A stretch of DNA of 64,000 bases from Roseobacter insulae. Lineage in GTDB: Bacteria; Pseudomonadota; Alphaproteobacteria; Rhodobacterales; Rhodobacteraceae. Of this stretch, positions 50,176 through 60,995 are shown piece after piece; the stretch's first letter is position 1; the number at the start of each line of letters is the position of its first letter. The position numbers were made by a program, and so were the translations under genes. Under the pieces are notes generated by a model. It saw only the letters and a program-made list of their open reading frames with translations, did no database searches and was not told where the DNA came from. The stretch lies in contig NZ_JAHXDN010000002.1 in assembly GCF_019375555.1 (NCBI RefSeq), positions 434,001 to 498,000 on the forward strand, given 5' to 3'.

Positions 50176-51608
50176 GCTTGTGGACAGCGCAGGCCGCCGC
50201 AACCGCGACGCACGGCAAGACGCAGGGGGGCTGGGTTGCAACAGGTGTTTCCATTGACACGCGTACCCTGCAGCCGGGGGATCTGTTCGTGGCCCTCAAA
50301 GATCAGCGGGACGGTCATGAATTCGTGGCGCAGGCGCTGGACAAGGGGGCCGCGGCAGCGCTGGTCGATCACGTGCCCGAAGGGGTCGCCGCCGACGCAC
50401 CGCTGCTGATTGTCCCGGATGTGCTGACCGCCTTGGACGATCTGGGCCGCGCCGCACGGGCCCGGATGACCGGCAAGGTTGCCGCGGTCACCGGCAGCGT
50501 CGGCAAGACCTCCACCAAGGAAATGCTGGCGGAGATGCTGTCGGCGCAGGGGCGCGCCCATGCCTCTGTTGCAAGCTACAATAACCATTGGGGTGTACCG
50601 CTGACCCTGGCGCGCATGCCGCAGGATACCGACTTTGCCGTGATCGAGATCGGCATGAACCATCCCGGTGAAATCGCCCCGCTGGCCCGGATGGCGCGAC
50701 CGCACGTGGCGCTGGTGACGATCGTCGCGGCCGCTCATCTGGAAGCATTCGACGACATCACCGGGATCGCGGTTGAGAAGGCGTCGATCTTCGAAGGGGT
50801 TGAGCCGGGCGGGGTGGCGGTCCTGAACGCGGATATGGACACCGCGGCAATTGTCATGGCCAAGGCGCTTGATTGCAAGCTGCGCGACATCAGCTTCGGC
50901 GCGGAAGGGTATGATTTCAAACTAATCCGTGCCGATCTGCGTGATGAAACGACGGTTGTGCAGGCCCGGATGGGCGATGCGCCGCTGTTGTTCAAGATCG
51001 CCTCGCCGGGGCGGCATTTCGCGATGAATGCGCTGGGGGCGCTGGCGGTTGTGGCCGCGTTGGGCGGCGACATTGCCCTCGCGGTCGGGTCGCTCGGGCG
51101 GTGGAAGCCTTATAAGGGCCGGGGTCAGCGCGAAAGGATATACCTGGATGCGGTTGATACACGCTTGTCGCTCGACCTGATCGATGACAGCTACAACGCC
51201 AATCCGACCTCGATGGCTGCCGCGCTGGAGGTGCTGGCCGCCGCGCCGGTGACCAACGACACGGGGCGCGTTTCCAAGGGTCGGCGAATTGCCTATCTGG
51301 GCGATATGAAGGAACTGGGCCCTGACGAGGTCGCCCTGCACGCCGGGCTGGCGCATCTGCCCGCCACGCAATCCCTCGACGTCATTCATTGCATCGGACC
51401 CCTGATGCGGGCGCTTCACGACTTGCTGCCCGATGCGCAACGCGGCGGCTGGTACGAAACCTCCGACGCGGTGCTGCCCAGACTGAAACGCCATCTCGAC
51501 AGCGGCGACGTGGTGCTGGCGAAGGGATCGCTGAGCATGAAACTCGGGCTGATCGTTGACGCCATTCGCAAAATGGGACATGCCCCGCTGGACGAGGAAG
51601 AAGGATAA
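50172..51608 (+). CDS. murF: UDP-MurNAc-tripeptide D-Ala-D-Ala ligase MurF
   Basis: MurF attaches D-Ala-D-Ala, the product of Ddl encoded later in the cluster. The 478-residue protein has an N-terminal substrate domain (ATGVSIDTRTLQPGDLFVAL), the P-loop GSVGKTSTKEMLAEML, and DDSYNANPTSMAAALEVL in the last domain. It lies three bases before mraY. Confidence 0.96.
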   Translation: MSLWTAQAAATATHGKTQGGWVATGVSIDTRTLQPGDLFVALKDQRDGHEFVAQALDKGAAAALVDHVPEGVAADAPLLIVPDVLTALDDLGRAARARMTGKVAAVTGSVGKTSTKEMLAEMLSAQGRAHASVASYNNHWGVPLTLARMPQDTDFAVIEIGMNHPGEIAPLARMARPHVALVTIVAAAHLEAFDDITGIAVEKASIFEGVEPGGVAVLNADMDTAAIVMAKALDCKLRDISFGAEGYDFKLIRADLRDETTVVQARMGDAPLLFKIASPGRHFAMNALGALAVVAALGGDIALAVGSLGRWKPYKGRGQRERIYLDAVDTRLSLDLIDDSYNANPTSMAAALEVLAAAPVTNDTGRVSKGRRIAYLGDMKELGPDEVALHAGLAHLPATQSLDVIHCIGPLMRALHDLLPDAQRGGWYETSDAVLPRLKRHLDSGDVVLAKGSLSMKLGLIVDAIRKMGHAPLDEEEG

Positions 51609-51611
51609 TCG

Positions 51612-52694
51612 ATGCTGTATTGGCTCACGCTGCTGTCGGACGGAGGGGATGTCTTTAACCTTTTCCGCTACATTACGTTCCGCGCTGGTGGCGCCTTCCT
51701 GACCGCGCTCGTCTTTGGGTTTCTCTTCGGAAGGCCGCTTATCGCAGTGCTGCGCCGGCGTCAGGGCAAGGGCCAGCCCATCCGCGACGATGGGCCGGAG
51801 GGGCATTTTGCCAAGGCCGGAACCCCGACGATGGGCGGGCTGCTGATCGTGGGCGCCTTGCTGACATCAACGCTTCTGTGGGCGCGGCTGGACAATCCGT
51901 TCATCTGGATCGTGCTTTTCGTGACGATGTCCTTTGCCGCCATCGGGTTCATGGATGATTACGCCAAGGTCTCCAAACAGACGAGCGCCGGTGTGCCGGG
52001 GCGTGTGCGCCTGCTGCTTGGCTTTGCCATTGCGGCCATCGCGGCCTACTGGGCGGCGCAGCACCACCCCGACGCCCTGCAAAACCGCCTCGCACTGCCT
52101 GTCTTCAAAGACACGCTGCTGAACCTTGGCTACATGTTCGTACCCTTCGCGATCATCGTCATTGTGGGGTCCGCCAATGCGGTGAATCTCACGGACGGTC
52201 TGGACGGTCTGGCCATCATGCCGGTGATGATCGCTGCGGGAACGCTTGGCGTGATCTCCTACGCGGTCGGCCGGGTCGACTTCACCGAGTATCTGGACGT
52301 GCATTACGTCGCCGGTACCGGGGAGATTCTGATCTTCACAGCCGGGATATTCGGTGGCGGGCTGGGCTTTCTTTGGTACAATGCGCCGCCCGCTGCTGTC
52401 TTCATGGGAGATACGGGCAGCCTTGCCCTTGGTGGCGCATTGGGCGCAATCGCCGTCTCCACCAAACACGAGATCGTGCTGGCGATTGTCGGCGGCCTCT
52501 TCGTGGTCGAAGCGATGAGCGTGATCATCCAGGTGCTCTATTTCAAGCGAACCGGCAAGCGCGTGTTCCTGATGGCGCCGATCCACCATCACTATGAGAA
52601 AAAAGGATGGGCAGAATCGACCATCGTCATCCGGTTCTGGATTATTTCCCTGATCCTCGCGATGATCGGTCTGGCCACGCTAAAGGTGCGCTGA
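51612..52694 (+). CDS. mraY: Phospho-MurNAc-pentapeptide transferase MraY
   Basis: MraY transfers phospho-MurNAc-pentapeptide to undecaprenyl phosphate, making lipid I at the inner membrane. The 360-residue, roughly ten-span protein has the conserved DDYAKV ([20 protein letters not shown]), [16 protein letters not shown] and the cytosolic [15 protein letters not shown] loop. The stop shares one base with the following small gene. Confidence 0.97.
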   Translation: MLYWLTLLSDGGDVFNLFRYITFRAGGAFLTALVFGFLFGRPLIAVLRRRQGKGQPIRDDGPEGHFAKAGTPTMGGLLIVGALLTSTLLWARLDNPFIWIVLFVTMSFAAIGFMDDYAKVSKQTSAGVPGRVRLLLGFAIAAIAAYWAAQHHPDALQNRLALPVFKDTLLNLGYMFVPFAIIVIVGSANAVNLTDGLDGLAIMPVMIAAGTLGVISYAVGRVDFTEYLDVHYVAGTGEILIFTAGIFGGGLGFLWYNAPPAAVFMGDTGSLALGGALGAIAVSTKHEIVLAIVGGLFVVEAMSVIIQVLYFKRTGKRVFLMAPIHHHYEKKGWAESTIVIRFWIISLILAMIGLATLKVR

Positions 52695-53023
52695 TGCCCC
52701 ATGCCGAAATCCGATATTCAGATGATCTGACCCTCGATGCGCCTGCCGTTCTGGCAGAGATCGAGGAGGTGATCCTGCGCCATGACCCCGAAGCGGGCGC
52801 GTGCAAGGGGCGTGCATATCCCGCCGCGTTCTCTCATCACACGCATCTTCTGCTGGCCTTGACGCTGCTGAAAAAGCCGCACAGGGATGCCGCCTTCACC
52901 GCCTCCCTGATGGCGGATCTGGAGGCTGCGGTGAAAGCACATATCCCTCAAAGCTGCTTTTTCTCGTTCAGGCTCGACTATTCGGATGGCCATTACGTCA
53001 CGAACCGCCACGAGGTGGCGTGA
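52694..53023 (+). CDS. Tautomerase-superfamily protein resembling CHMI (HpcD), within dcw
   Basis: The 109-residue protein starts [11 protein letters not shown]. The N-terminal Pro would be exposed after Met removal, as in the 5-carboxymethyl-2-hydroxymuconate isomerase family of tautomerases, whose members begin MPHxxxEYSxN. The remaining layout, including a [10 protein letters not shown] strand and an [19 protein letters not shown] helix, also fits. No homoprotocatechuate pathway gene is near. The gene overlaps mraY by one base and precedes murD by 28 bp, so it is expressed with cell-wall genes. The assignment is by pattern and could be wrong. Confidence 0.55.
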   Translation: MPHAEIRYSDDLTLDAPAVLAEIEEVILRHDPEAGACKGRAYPAAFSHHTHLLLALTLLKKPHRDAAFTASLMADLEAAVKAHIPQSCFFSFRLDYSDGHYVTNRHEVA

Positions 53024-53051
53024 TGCAAGGCGTGCAGCGAAAGCCCTATCG

Positions 53052-54443
53052 ATGATCGCGGTGCAGGGTCTGGCCGGTGCGCGTGTCGCGGTGCTCGGGT
53101 TGGGGCGATCCGGGCTCAGCGCGGCGCGCGCACTTGCCGAAGGGGGGGCTGTGCCCCTGTGTTGGGATGACACGCCGTCGGCCCGCGAGCGCGCCGAAGC
53201 CGAAGGGTTCCAGTGTCAGCCCTTTCGCGATGCCCGTGACTTTGATGGCATTGCGCGCCTGATTGTCAGCCCCGGCATTCCACACCTCTATCCTGCGCCC
53301 AATCCCGTGGTTGCGGCCGCGTATCTGGCGGGCGTTCCGGTGGACAATGACATCGGCCTCTTCTTTCAGTCTTTTGCCACGTCGGCCTGGCACAGCTTCG
53401 ACGTCGCGCCGCGGGTCGTTGCGGTGACGGGCTCGAACGGCAAATCGACCACATCGGCGTTGATCCACCATATCCTCACAGATGTGGGCCGCCCGTGTCA
53501 GCTGGCGGGCAACATCGGGCGCGGGGTTCTGGACATAGACGCCCCGCATGACGGGGAAGTCGTTGTGCTGGAACTGTCAAGCTACCAGACGGACCTTGCG
53601 CGCAGCCTGACACCGGACATTGCCGTCTTTACAAACCTCAGCCCGGATCATCTGGACCGTCATGCGGGCATGGGGGGCTATTTCGCCGCCAAGCGCCGGT
53701 TGTTTGCCGAGGGTGGACCGGACAGGGCGGTGATTGGCGTGGATGAGCCGGAAGGCCGCTATCTAGCCGGGCAACTCTCCGAAGGACCGTCGGATGACCG
53801 TGTCATCCGCGTCTCGGTCGAGGCCAGGCTAACCGGCCCGGGCTGGCAGGTCTTTGCCCGCAAGGGGTATCTGTCGGAATATCGCAAGGGCAAGCAGACG
53901 GCCTCCATCGACCTGCGACATGTGCCGGGCCTGCCGGGGGCGCATAACCATCAGAACGCCTGCGCGGCCTACGCGGCATGCCGGTCTCTCGGACTGGCCC
54001 CCAAGGTCATTGAAAAGGCGTTTCACAGTTTCGCAGGGCTTCCGCACCGCAGCCAGCTGGTTGGAGAAAAGGACGGTGTGAAGTTCGTGAACGACAGCAA
54101 GGCCACGAACGTCGATGCCGCGGCCAAGGCGCTTTCCGCCTTTGATCGGGTGCGCTGGATTTGCGGTGGCCTGGAAAAAGAGGGCGGGCTGGGCGCGCTT
54201 GGCGATGCGCCCACGGTGCGCAAAGCCTATGTCATTGGCCGCGAAGCCGCCGGTTTTGCCATGCAGTTGCCTGTTGAGGCCGAAGTCTGCACCACGATGG
54301 AAAAGGCCGTGGCACAAGCGGTTGCAGAGGCTGAACCGGGCGACGTGGTGCTGTTGGCGCCTGCGGCGGCGAGTTTTGACCAATACGACAATTTCGAAAA
54401 GCGCGGCGATGCCTTCGTGGCCGAGGTCAAGAAGTATCTGTAA
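53052..54443 (+). CDS. murD: UDP-MurNAc-L-Ala-D-Glu ligase MurD
   Basis: MurD adds D-glutamate to UDP-MurNAc-L-Ala. The 463-residue protein has a Rossmann N-domain ([20 protein letters not shown]), the P-loop [25 protein letters not shown], and [11 protein letters not shown] in the C-domain. The ATG at 53052 begins MIAVQGLAG; longer in-frame readings overlap the small tautomerase-like gene and are rejected. It is the last plus-strand gene before the dcw cluster is interrupted. Confidence 0.95.
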   Translation: MIAVQGLAGARVAVLGLGRSGLSAARALAEGGAVPLCWDDTPSARERAEAEGFQCQPFRDARDFDGIARLIVSPGIPHLYPAPNPVVAAAYLAGVPVDNDIGLFFQSFATSAWHSFDVAPRVVAVTGSNGKSTTSALIHHILTDVGRPCQLAGNIGRGVLDIDAPHDGEVVVLELSSYQTDLARSLTPDIAVFTNLSPDHLDRHAGMGGYFAAKRRLFAEGGPDRAVIGVDEPEGRYLAGQLSEGPSDDRVIRVSVEARLTGPGWQVFARKGYLSEYRKGKQTASIDLRHVPGLPGAHNHQNACAAYAACRSLGLAPKVIEKAFHSFAGLPHRSQLVGEKDGVKFVNDSKATNVDAAAKALSAFDRVRWICGGLEKEGGLGALGDAPTVRKAYVIGREAAGFAMQLPVEAEVCTTMEKAVAQAVAEAEPGDVVLLAPAAASFDQYDNFEKRGDAFVAEVKKYL

Positions 54444-54470
54444 CGTGGTGCGGTGCCTCAGCGAAGGCAT

Positions 54471-55646
54471 CTACCGCGATAGGGCGCGTGCTGCGGCCAT
54501 GGCCGATGACCACGCCCACTGGAAATTATACCCACCCAGCCACCCGGTGACGTCCACGGCCTCGCCGATGAAAAAGAGGCCGGGAACCTTGTTGGTCTCC
54601 ATCGTTTTGGCCGACAGCTCGTCCGTGTCGATCCCCCCGAGTGTCACCTCTGCGGTGCGATACCCTTCCGTCCCGGTGGGTGCCATTGTCCAGTGGCCGA
54701 GGGCCTGTGTCATGTCGCGCAGTTTAGCGTCAGACTGGTCTGCAAGGTTGCCGGTCAGGTCCGTCTTACGCGCAAGGTGCTCAACCAGTCGTGCCGGCAG
54801 GTGCTCCGCCAATACCGTTGTCAGGTTGCGTCGCCCGGTCCGCGTGCGTTTCTCGCGCAGCGCCGCATAGAGATCGTGATCCGGCGACAGGTTTACCGAG
54901 ATCTCTTCACCGTCACGCCAATAAGAGGATGCCTGCAGGACGGCAGGACCGGACAGACCCCGGTGGGTGAAGAGCAACGCCTCCTCAAAGCTCTGCCCGC
55001 CCGCCGTGACGCGCGCCTGTGTCGAAACGCCGGCAAGGCCGGCAAAGCGCTCCTTGGCGAAGGTGAAGGGTACCAATGCAGGGCGTGTCTGCGTCACCTT
55101 CAGGCCGAACTGTGCGGCCACCTCGTAGGCCATGCCCGTCGCCCCCATTTTCGGAATGGATTTGCCCCCGGTGCAGATGACCAGCGTCCGCGCCCGCACG
55201 GTTGTGCGCCGCCCGTCCTGCGACAGGGCAAACGAGAACCCGTCCGCGGTTCTTTCGATATCATGCGCGGTTGACTGCAGGCGCAGATCGACGCCGTTTT
55301 GCTGCATCAGCCCCCGCAGCATCGCGATGATCTGCTTGGCGGAGGTGTCGCAGAAGAGCTGGCCAAGGGTCTTTTCATGCCAGGCGATCCGGTGGCGGTC
55401 GACAAGATCGATGAAATCCCACTGTGTGTAACGGGCCAGCGCCGATTTGGCGAAATGCGGGTTGCCGGAGATAAACGCGCCGGCATCGGCATGCAGGTTG
55501 GTGAAATTGCACCGACCGCCGCCGGAGATGCGAATTTTCTCTCCCGGCGCGCGGGCATGATCCACAAGCAGAATGCGGCCCCGTGCATGGGCGGCGCACA
55601 TCATCCCCGCGGCCCCTGCGCCGATTATCGCCGTGTCAACCTGCAT
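54471..55646 (-). CDS. HI0933-family NAD(P)/FAD-dependent oxidoreductase, antisense within dcw
   Basis: The 391-residue flavoprotein starts MQVDTAIIGAGAAGMMCA, the GxGxxG FAD fold, followed by EKIRISGGGRCNFTN, ICTGGKSIPKMGATG and the closing WLGGYNFQWAWSSAMAAA. These define the HI0933/YhiN (BaiN/RdsA) family, whose cellular reductive role is not well established. The ATG at 55646 is the only start that opens directly on the FAD motif. It lies on the opposite strand between murD and ftsW, so ftsW must have its own promoter or long read-through. Confidence 0.88.
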   Translation of the reverse strand: MQVDTAIIGAGAAGMMCAAHARGRILLVDHARAPGEKIRISGGGRCNFTNLHADAGAFISGNPHFAKSALARYTQWDFIDLVDRHRIAWHEKTLGQLFCDTSAKQIIAMLRGLMQQNGVDLRLQSTAHDIERTADGFSFALSQDGRRTTVRARTLVICTGGKSIPKMGATGMAYEVAAQFGLKVTQTRPALVPFTFAKERFAGLAGVSTQARVTAGGQSFEEALLFTHRGLSGPAVLQASSYWRDGEEISVNLSPDHDLYAALREKRTRTGRRNLTTVLAEHLPARLVEHLARKTDLTGNLADQSDAKLRDMTQALGHWTMAPTGTEGYRTAEVTLGGIDTDELSAKTMETNKVPGLFFIGEAVDVTGWLGGYNFQWAWSSAMAAARALSR

Positions 55647-55782
55647 GCTGGCCAACTGGCGTGATTTGGGGCAAATGGCAAGCCTTCGGGCTAGCGCTGT
55701 GGATGATTTCACGCTACTATACCCCATCAGACCCCGCAAAGGGGCGCATCGAGGCAGTGTAAACAGTTCAAGGCAGGCACCC

Positions 55783-56952
55783 ATGACAGAAATGGTCTAT
55801 GGCGCAGTTCCGGTACGCGATGGCGAACCGATCCTCCCCAAATGGTGGCGCACGATCGACAAATGGGCAATGTCCTGCATCCTGATGCTCTTTGCGGTTG
55901 GGTTGTTGCTGGGCCTCGCAGCTTCACCCCCCCTGGCAGCCAAGAACGGATTTGAACCCTTTCATTACGTGCAGCGACAGGCGGCTTTCGGTGGTCTGGC
56001 TCTCGTGGCGATGTTGATGACCTCGATGATGTCGCCCGTTCTGGTGCGGCGCCTCGCGGTGCTGGGGTTCATCGTGTCTTTCATAGCGCTGGCGCTGCTG
56101 CCGTTCTTCGGCACCGATTTCGGCAAGGGCGCTGTGCGCTGGTACGGTTTGGGTTTCGCGTCACTCCAGCCATCCGAATTCCTCAAGCCGGGGTTTGTCG
56201 TGGTCGCCGCGTGGATGATGGCGGCCGCGTCCGATCTGAATGGCCCGCCCGGTAAAACATGGTCGTTCGCCCTGTGCATCGCGATTGTCCTGATGCTGGT
56301 GATGCAGCCGGACTTCGGACAGGGCTGCCTGGTGCTGTTTTCATGGGGTGTTATGTATTTCGTTGCAGGCGCACCAATGGCCTTGCTGGTCGGGATGGCG
56401 TTGCTGGTCGTCTTCGGTGGTACCATCGCCTATTCGAATTCAGAACACTTTGCGCGGCGGATTGACGGGTTTCTGAACCCCGATGTCGATCCGCGTACCC
56501 AGCTTGGATATGCAACCAACGCGATCCAGGAGGGGGGTTTTTTCGGTGTCGGCGTGGGCGAGGGGCAGGTGAAATGGTCCTTGCCGGATGCCCATACGGA
56601 TTTCATCATCGCGGTGGCCGCAGAGGAATACGGCCTTGTTCTGGTGCTGGTCATTATCGCGCTGTACACCACGGTCGTGGTGCGCTCGTTGCTGCGCCTG
56701 GTGCGGGAGCGTGACCCGTTCATCCGCCTCGCCGGAACCGGTCTGGCCTGTACGCTGGGCGTTCAGGCGATGATCAATATGGGCGTGGCGGTCCGCCTGC
56801 TGCCCGCCAAGGGGATGACGCTGCCCTTTGTCAGCTACGGCGGCTCCTCGGTGATTGCCAGCGGGATTGCGGTAGGCATGCTGCTGGCGTTTACCCGCAC
56901 GCGCCCACAGGGCGAAATCAGTGATCTGCTGTCGCGCGGGAGAGTCCGGTGA
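55783..56952 (+). CDS. ftsW: Septal glycosyltransferase FtsW
   Basis: FtsW is the SEDS-family polymerase that works with FtsI at the septum. The 389-residue protein has about ten membrane spans, [43 protein letters not shown] and the terminal [21 protein letters not shown]. The ATG at 55783 follows GGCAGG. Its stop overlaps the murG start by four bases. The upstream flavoprotein forces a fresh transcription start here. Confidence 0.95.
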   Translation: MTEMVYGAVPVRDGEPILPKWWRTIDKWAMSCILMLFAVGLLLGLAASPPLAAKNGFEPFHYVQRQAAFGGLALVAMLMTSMMSPVLVRRLAVLGFIVSFIALALLPFFGTDFGKGAVRWYGLGFASLQPSEFLKPGFVVVAAWMMAAASDLNGPPGKTWSFALCIAIVLMLVMQPDFGQGCLVLFSWGVMYFVAGAPMALLVGMALLVVFGGTIAYSNSEHFARRIDGFLNPDVDPRTQLGYATNAIQEGGFFGVGVGEGQVKWSLPDAHTDFIIAVAAEEYGLVLVLVIIALYTTVVVRSLLRLVRERDPFIRLAGTGLACTLGVQAMINMGVAVRLLPAKGMTLPFVSYGGSSVIASGIAVGMLLAFTRTRPQGEISDLLSRGRVR

Positions 56953-58052
56953 GCGGACAACCTCTCCTGGTTATTGCCGCAGGCGGAACGGGCGGTCACA
57001 TGTTCCCGGCGCAGGCGCTGGCCGAGGCAATGCTGGCCAGGGGGTGGCGGGTAAAGCTGTCAACCGATGAACGGGGCGCCCGGTACACTGGCGGGTTTCC
57101 GCATTCCACGGAAATCGAACAGATACGCAGCGCAACTTTTGCCCGCGGCGGATTGGTTGAGAAAGTGACCGCGCCCTTCAAGCTCGGGTTGGGGGTTCTG
57201 GGGGCCCTGGCAGGCTTGTGGCGCGACAGGCCCGCCGTGGTTGTTGGGTTTGGAGGGTATCCGGCAATTCCCGCGATGGCTGCCGCACAGCTGCTGAAGC
57301 TGCCCCGCATGATTCACGAACAGAATGGTGTGTTGGGCAAGGTGAATGCGTTCTTTGCACCGCGCGTCGATGCCGTGGCCTGCGGCACCTGGCCTGCGGA
57401 GCTGCCGGAAGGCGTCGAGGGGGTGCATACCGGCAACCCGGTGCGCAGCGCCATCTTGGAACGGGCCGAGGCGGGCTATATCTCACCGGGGGACTACCCG
57501 ATGGAAATGCTGGTGATCGGCGGATCACAGGGCGCGCGGATCCTCAGCGATGTCGTGCCACCGGCGATTGCCGCGCTGCCGATGAAGATATTGCGCAACA
57601 TCCGGGTCAGCCATCAGGCGCGCGAAGAGGATCAGGAGCGGGTGGCGAAGTTCTACGCGGACAACGGGATTACCGCGGATGTTCAGCCGTTTTTTCACGA
57701 TGTGCCGCGCCGCATGACCGAGGCGCAGCTTGTCATCAGCCGGTCCGGCGCGTCGTCCGTGGCGGATCTGTCGGTGATCGGGCGCCCGTCGATCCTGATC
57801 CCCTATGCGGCGGCGGCGGGGGATCATCAAACCGCCAACGCGCGTGGTCTGGTGGCCGCGGGGGGCGCGATCATGGTGCCGGAAAGCCAGGCCAGCGTTG
57901 ACGCCCTCGCGGAACAGATCGCGTCGGTACTGGACAATCCGGACGGCGCGATGCAAATGGCCCGCTCAGCCGCGAAATTTGGTAAACCGGAGGCAACGGA
58001 GCTGTTGGTTGAGATGGTCGAGGGGCTTGCGGGCAAAGGACAAGAGATATGA
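56949..58052 (+). CDS. murG: Lipid II synthase MurG
   Basis: MurG adds GlcNAc to lipid I, making lipid II on the cytosolic membrane face. The 367-residue GT-B enzyme has the G-loop [19 protein letters not shown] at residues 10-28, [16 protein letters not shown], a C-domain [11 protein letters not shown] and the donor-site segment [11 protein letters not shown]. The start is GTG in a GTGA overlap with ftsW, and the stop overlaps murC by four bases. Confidence 0.96.
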   Translation: MSGQPLLVIAAGGTGGHMFPAQALAEAMLARGWRVKLSTDERGARYTGGFPHSTEIEQIRSATFARGGLVEKVTAPFKLGLGVLGALAGLWRDRPAVVVGFGGYPAIPAMAAAQLLKLPRMIHEQNGVLGKVNAFFAPRVDAVACGTWPAELPEGVEGVHTGNPVRSAILERAEAGYISPGDYPMEMLVIGGSQGARILSDVVPPAIAALPMKILRNIRVSHQAREEDQERVAKFYADNGITADVQPFFHDVPRRMTEAQLVISRSGASSVADLSVIGRPSILIPYAAAAGDHQTANARGLVAAGGAIMVPESQASVDALAEQIASVLDNPDGAMQMARSAAKFGKPEATELLVEMVEGLAGKGQEI

Positions 58053-59455
58053 GCGCAGCAACAAAACTGCCGGGAGACGTGGGACCGATCCATTTCGTTG
58101 GGATCGGCGGTATCGGCATGTCGGGGATCGCGGAGGTTCTGCTGAACCACGGCTACACGGTTCAGGGGTCCGATCTGAAAGCCACGCCGATCACAAGGCG
58201 TCTGGCCGAACTCGGGGCTCATATCTTCGAAGGCCAGAACGCGGACAACGTCACTAACGCCGAGGTCGTCGTGATTTCCAGCGCGATCAAACCCGGGAAC
58301 GCCGAGCTGGATGCGGCCCGCACGATGGGCCTGCCGATCGTGCGCCGGGCGGAGATGCTGGCCGAACTGATGCGTCTGAAATCCAACATCGCGGTCGCGG
58401 GGACGCACGGCAAAACCACGACCACGACAATGGTAGCGACGCTTCTGGATGCGGGCGATTTCGACCCCACGGTCGTGAATGGCGGGATCATTCACGCCTA
58501 CGGGTCGAATGCCCGTGCCGGTGAAGGCGAATGGATGGTGGTCGAAGCCGATGAGAGCGACGGCACCTTCAACCGGTTGCCCGCGACGATTGCAATTGTG
58601 ACCAACATCGACCCTGAACACATGGAACACTGGGGGGATTTCGACACGCTGCGTCAGGGCTTCCTCGATTTCGTGTCCAACATTCCCTTCTATGGCGTGG
58701 CGGTCTGCAATACCGATCATCCGGAAGTGCAGTCGCTGGTCGGCAGGATCACCGACCGTCGCGTGGTGACCTACGGGTTCAACGCTCAGGCGGATGTGCG
58801 CGCGGTCAACCTGCGCTATGACAACGGGATCGCGCATTTCGACGTGGCCCTGCAGGCCGAGGGCATCATGATCGAAGGGTGTTCGCTGCCGATGCCGGGT
58901 GATCACAATGTCTCCAACGCCTTGTCGGCCATCGCGGCGGCGCGGCACCTGGGCATGAAGGGCGACCAGATTCGTGATGCGTTAGCCAAGTTTGGCGGCG
59001 TTAACAGGCGCTTTACCCGCGTCGGCGAGATTGATGGCGTGACGATCATTGATGACTATGGCCACCACCCGGTTGAAATTACGGCCGTGCTGAAAGCAGC
59101 GCGGCAGGCCACCGAGGGCCGTGTTATCGCTGTGCACCAACCGCACCGCTACACACGTCTGTCCGACCTCTTCGATGAATTCTGCGCCTGTTTCAACGAT
59201 GCGGACGTGGTGGGCATCGCCGATGTATACGCCGCGGGCGAAGATCCGATCGAAGGTGCAAGCCGCGATGATCTGGTGGCCGGGCTGATCCGCCATGGAC
59301 ACCGTCATGCCCGTGCAGTGGTTGGCGAGGATGACCTGGAGCGACTGGTTCGGGAGCAGGCGCGGCCCGGCGACATGGTGGTTTGTCTTGGGGCAGGTAC
59401 CATCAGCGCCTGGGCCAACGGGCTGCCGGCACGGCTGCGCAAAGGAGCTGCATGA
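58049..59455 (+). CDS. murC: UDP-MurNAc-L-alanine ligase MurC
   Basis: MurC adds the first amino acid to UDP-MurNAc. The 468-residue protein has [18 protein letters not shown] at the N-terminus, the P-loop [16 protein letters not shown] near 113, [14 protein letters not shown], and the C-domain [10 protein letters not shown] with FQPHRYTRL-like [13 protein letters not shown]. It overlaps the next small gene by four bases. Confidence 0.97.
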   Translation: MSAATKLPGDVGPIHFVGIGGIGMSGIAEVLLNHGYTVQGSDLKATPITRRLAELGAHIFEGQNADNVTNAEVVVISSAIKPGNAELDAARTMGLPIVRRAEMLAELMRLKSNIAVAGTHGKTTTTTMVATLLDAGDFDPTVVNGGIIHAYGSNARAGEGEWMVVEADESDGTFNRLPATIAIVTNIDPEHMEHWGDFDTLRQGFLDFVSNIPFYGVAVCNTDHPEVQSLVGRITDRRVVTYGFNAQADVRAVNLRYDNGIAHFDVALQAEGIMIEGCSLPMPGDHNVSNALSAIAAARHLGMKGDQIRDALAKFGGVNRRFTRVGEIDGVTIIDDYGHHPVEITAVLKAARQATEGRVIAVHQPHRYTRLSDLFDEFCACFNDADVVGIADVYAAGEDPIEGASRDDLVAGLIRHGHRHARAVVGEDDLERLVREQARPGDMVVCLGAGTISAWANGLPARLRKGAA

Positions 59456-59703
59456 TGCTGTTGTGGGCCTGTCTGCTATGGGTATTTGCCTCTGTTGCAG
59501 TGGCCATGTTGCCTATGCGTCTTCAGTATGTTCCCGGCGTCGTTCTGCTGATCGCCGCCCCTGTGTTGATTTTCTGGATCGGTCAGGAAGTGGCGTGGTG
59601 GGCTGCGGCTTTGGCGCTGTTTGCTGTCGTGTCGATGTTTCGCAATCCGCTGCGCTATTTTCTGGCGCGGGCGCGCGGTGAGACACCGGAGATCCCGAAA
59701 TGA
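59452..59703 (+). CDS. Small membrane protein, DUF2484 family (first of a pair)
   Basis: The 83-residue protein is mostly membrane: [20 protein letters not shown], then [18 protein letters not shown] and [28 protein letters not shown]. This matches the DUF2484 family, which I recall as restricted to Rhodobacterales. It overlaps murC by four bases (ATGA) and the next gene by four. A second in-frame ATG three bases later is an equal candidate start. The function is unknown; three short helices and the location point to the divisome or precursor pathway. Confidence 0.8.
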   Translation: MMLLWACLLWVFASVAVAMLPMRLQYVPGVVLLIAAPVLIFWIGQEVAWWAAALALFAVVSMFRNPLRYFLARARGETPEIPK

Positions 59704-59948
59704 GCCTGTCCCTGACGATTGCGGCCATCTGGGCGCTGGTCGCCAACGTGTTGGCCATGACCCCCAGCAAGGACCACCACTGGCGCAACGCCTATGCCCT
59801 GATCGCCATCGGCATTCCGATCGTCGGCTACGTGACGTGGCAGCACGGCCCCTGGGTTGGCCTGCTTGTGCTGGCGGCGGGCGTTTCCGTTCTGCGCTGG
59901 CCCGTCATATATCTGGGCCGATGGATAAAACGGCGCACCCTGAGATAG
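59700..59948 (+). CDS. Small membrane protein, paralogue of the preceding DUF2484 gene
   Basis: The 82-residue protein aligns with its neighbour along its whole length: [13 protein letters not shown] matches [14 protein letters not shown], and [23 protein letters not shown] matches [25 protein letters not shown]. It therefore arose by tandem duplication within the cluster. The C-terminus is basic (WIKRRTLR), so it is probably cytosolic. It ends ten bases before murB. The function is unknown. Confidence 0.75.
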   Translation: MSLSLTIAAIWALVANVLAMTPSKDHHWRNAYALIAIGIPIVGYVTWQHGPWVGLLVLAAGVSVLRWPVIYLGRWIKRRTLR

Positions 59949-59958
59949 GCTCGGTTAC

Positions 59959-60876
59959 ATGACGGATATGCCCGATGTACGCGGCCGCCTGACACCGGAC
60001 CGCCCCCTGAGCGATCTGACCTGGCTGCGGGTTGGCGGTCCGGCCGACTGGCTTTTCCAACCTGCCGATCTGGATGATCTGAGCGCTTTTCTGGCCGCTT
60101 TGCCCCAAGATGTTGCCGTGTTTCCCATGGGCGTCGGGTCCAACCTGATTGTCCGGGATGGGGGTTTGCGCGCTGTCGTGGTCCGCCTTGGACGGGGTTT
60201 CAACAGCATCGAAACCGAAGGAACGCGGGTGATCGCCGGCGCGGCTGCCCTGGATGCGCATGTGGCCAAAAAGGCGGCCGACGCGGGGCTTGATCTGACC
60301 TTTCTGCGCACGATCCCGGGCAGCATCGGCGGCGCTGTGCGCATGAATGCGGGTTGTTATGGCACCTACACGGCGGATGTGCTGGTCGAGGCACAGGCCG
60401 TCACGCGCGCGGGGAAATGCATCACCCTCACACCGCAGGACTTGCAATTTGACTACCGTCAAACCCAGCTGCCGGAGGGTTGCGTTCTGACGCAAGCCAC
60501 CTTTGAGGCGCCGCGCGGGGATGCGCAGGCGCTGCATGCGCGCATGGGTGACCAGCTTGCCAGACGAGATGCAACACAACCCACGCGGGATCGGAGCGCC
60601 GGATCAACGTTCCGGAACCCGGCCGGGTTTTCCTCCACCGGGCGGGACGACGACGTGCATGATCTCAAGGCATGGAAGGTCATCGACGATGCCGGCATGC
60701 GCGGCGCGCGGCAGGGCGGCGCGCAGATGAGCGAGAAGCACTCCAACTTTCTGATCAACACCGGTGATGCGACCGCCGCCGATCTTGAGGGATTGGGCGA
60801 AGAGGTGCGAAAAAAGGTTTACGCACAAAGCGGTATCACGCTAGAATGGGAAATCATGCGCATTGGCGAAAATTAA
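59959..60876 (+). CDS. murB: UDP-N-acetylenolpyruvoylglucosamine reductase MurB
   Basis: MurB reduces UDP-GlcNAc-enolpyruvate to UDP-MurNAc with NADPH and FAD. The 305-residue protein has the FAD segments [16 protein letters not shown] and [17 protein letters not shown], the [16 protein letters not shown] loop, [10 protein letters not shown] with the catalytic Ser, and a terminal [12 protein letters not shown] with the conserved Glu. It is of the type I/III length class. Confidence 0.96.
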   Translation: MTDMPDVRGRLTPDRPLSDLTWLRVGGPADWLFQPADLDDLSAFLAALPQDVAVFPMGVGSNLIVRDGGLRAVVVRLGRGFNSIETEGTRVIAGAAALDAHVAKKAADAGLDLTFLRTIPGSIGGAVRMNAGCYGTYTADVLVEAQAVTRAGKCITLTPQDLQFDYRQTQLPEGCVLTQATFEAPRGDAQALHARMGDQLARRDATQPTRDRSAGSTFRNPAGFSSTGRDDDVHDLKAWKVIDDAGMRGARQGGAQMSEKHSNFLINTGDATAADLEGLGEEVRKKVYAQSGITLEWEIMRIGEN

Positions 60877-60995
60877 TGGCTCGTTAACCAGATAGCCGCC
60901 AGACTGCATGCATAAGACGAGACGGTGAACCGGCGCAAAAGCCGGATAAACACAATTAAAAACGGGCCGAAATGGCCCGACACAGAGGCACCACA

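Noticed and set aside
60877-60995. CtrA site before ddl
   Set aside because: Only a single TTAACC half-site is present; the second half at the required spacing is missing.
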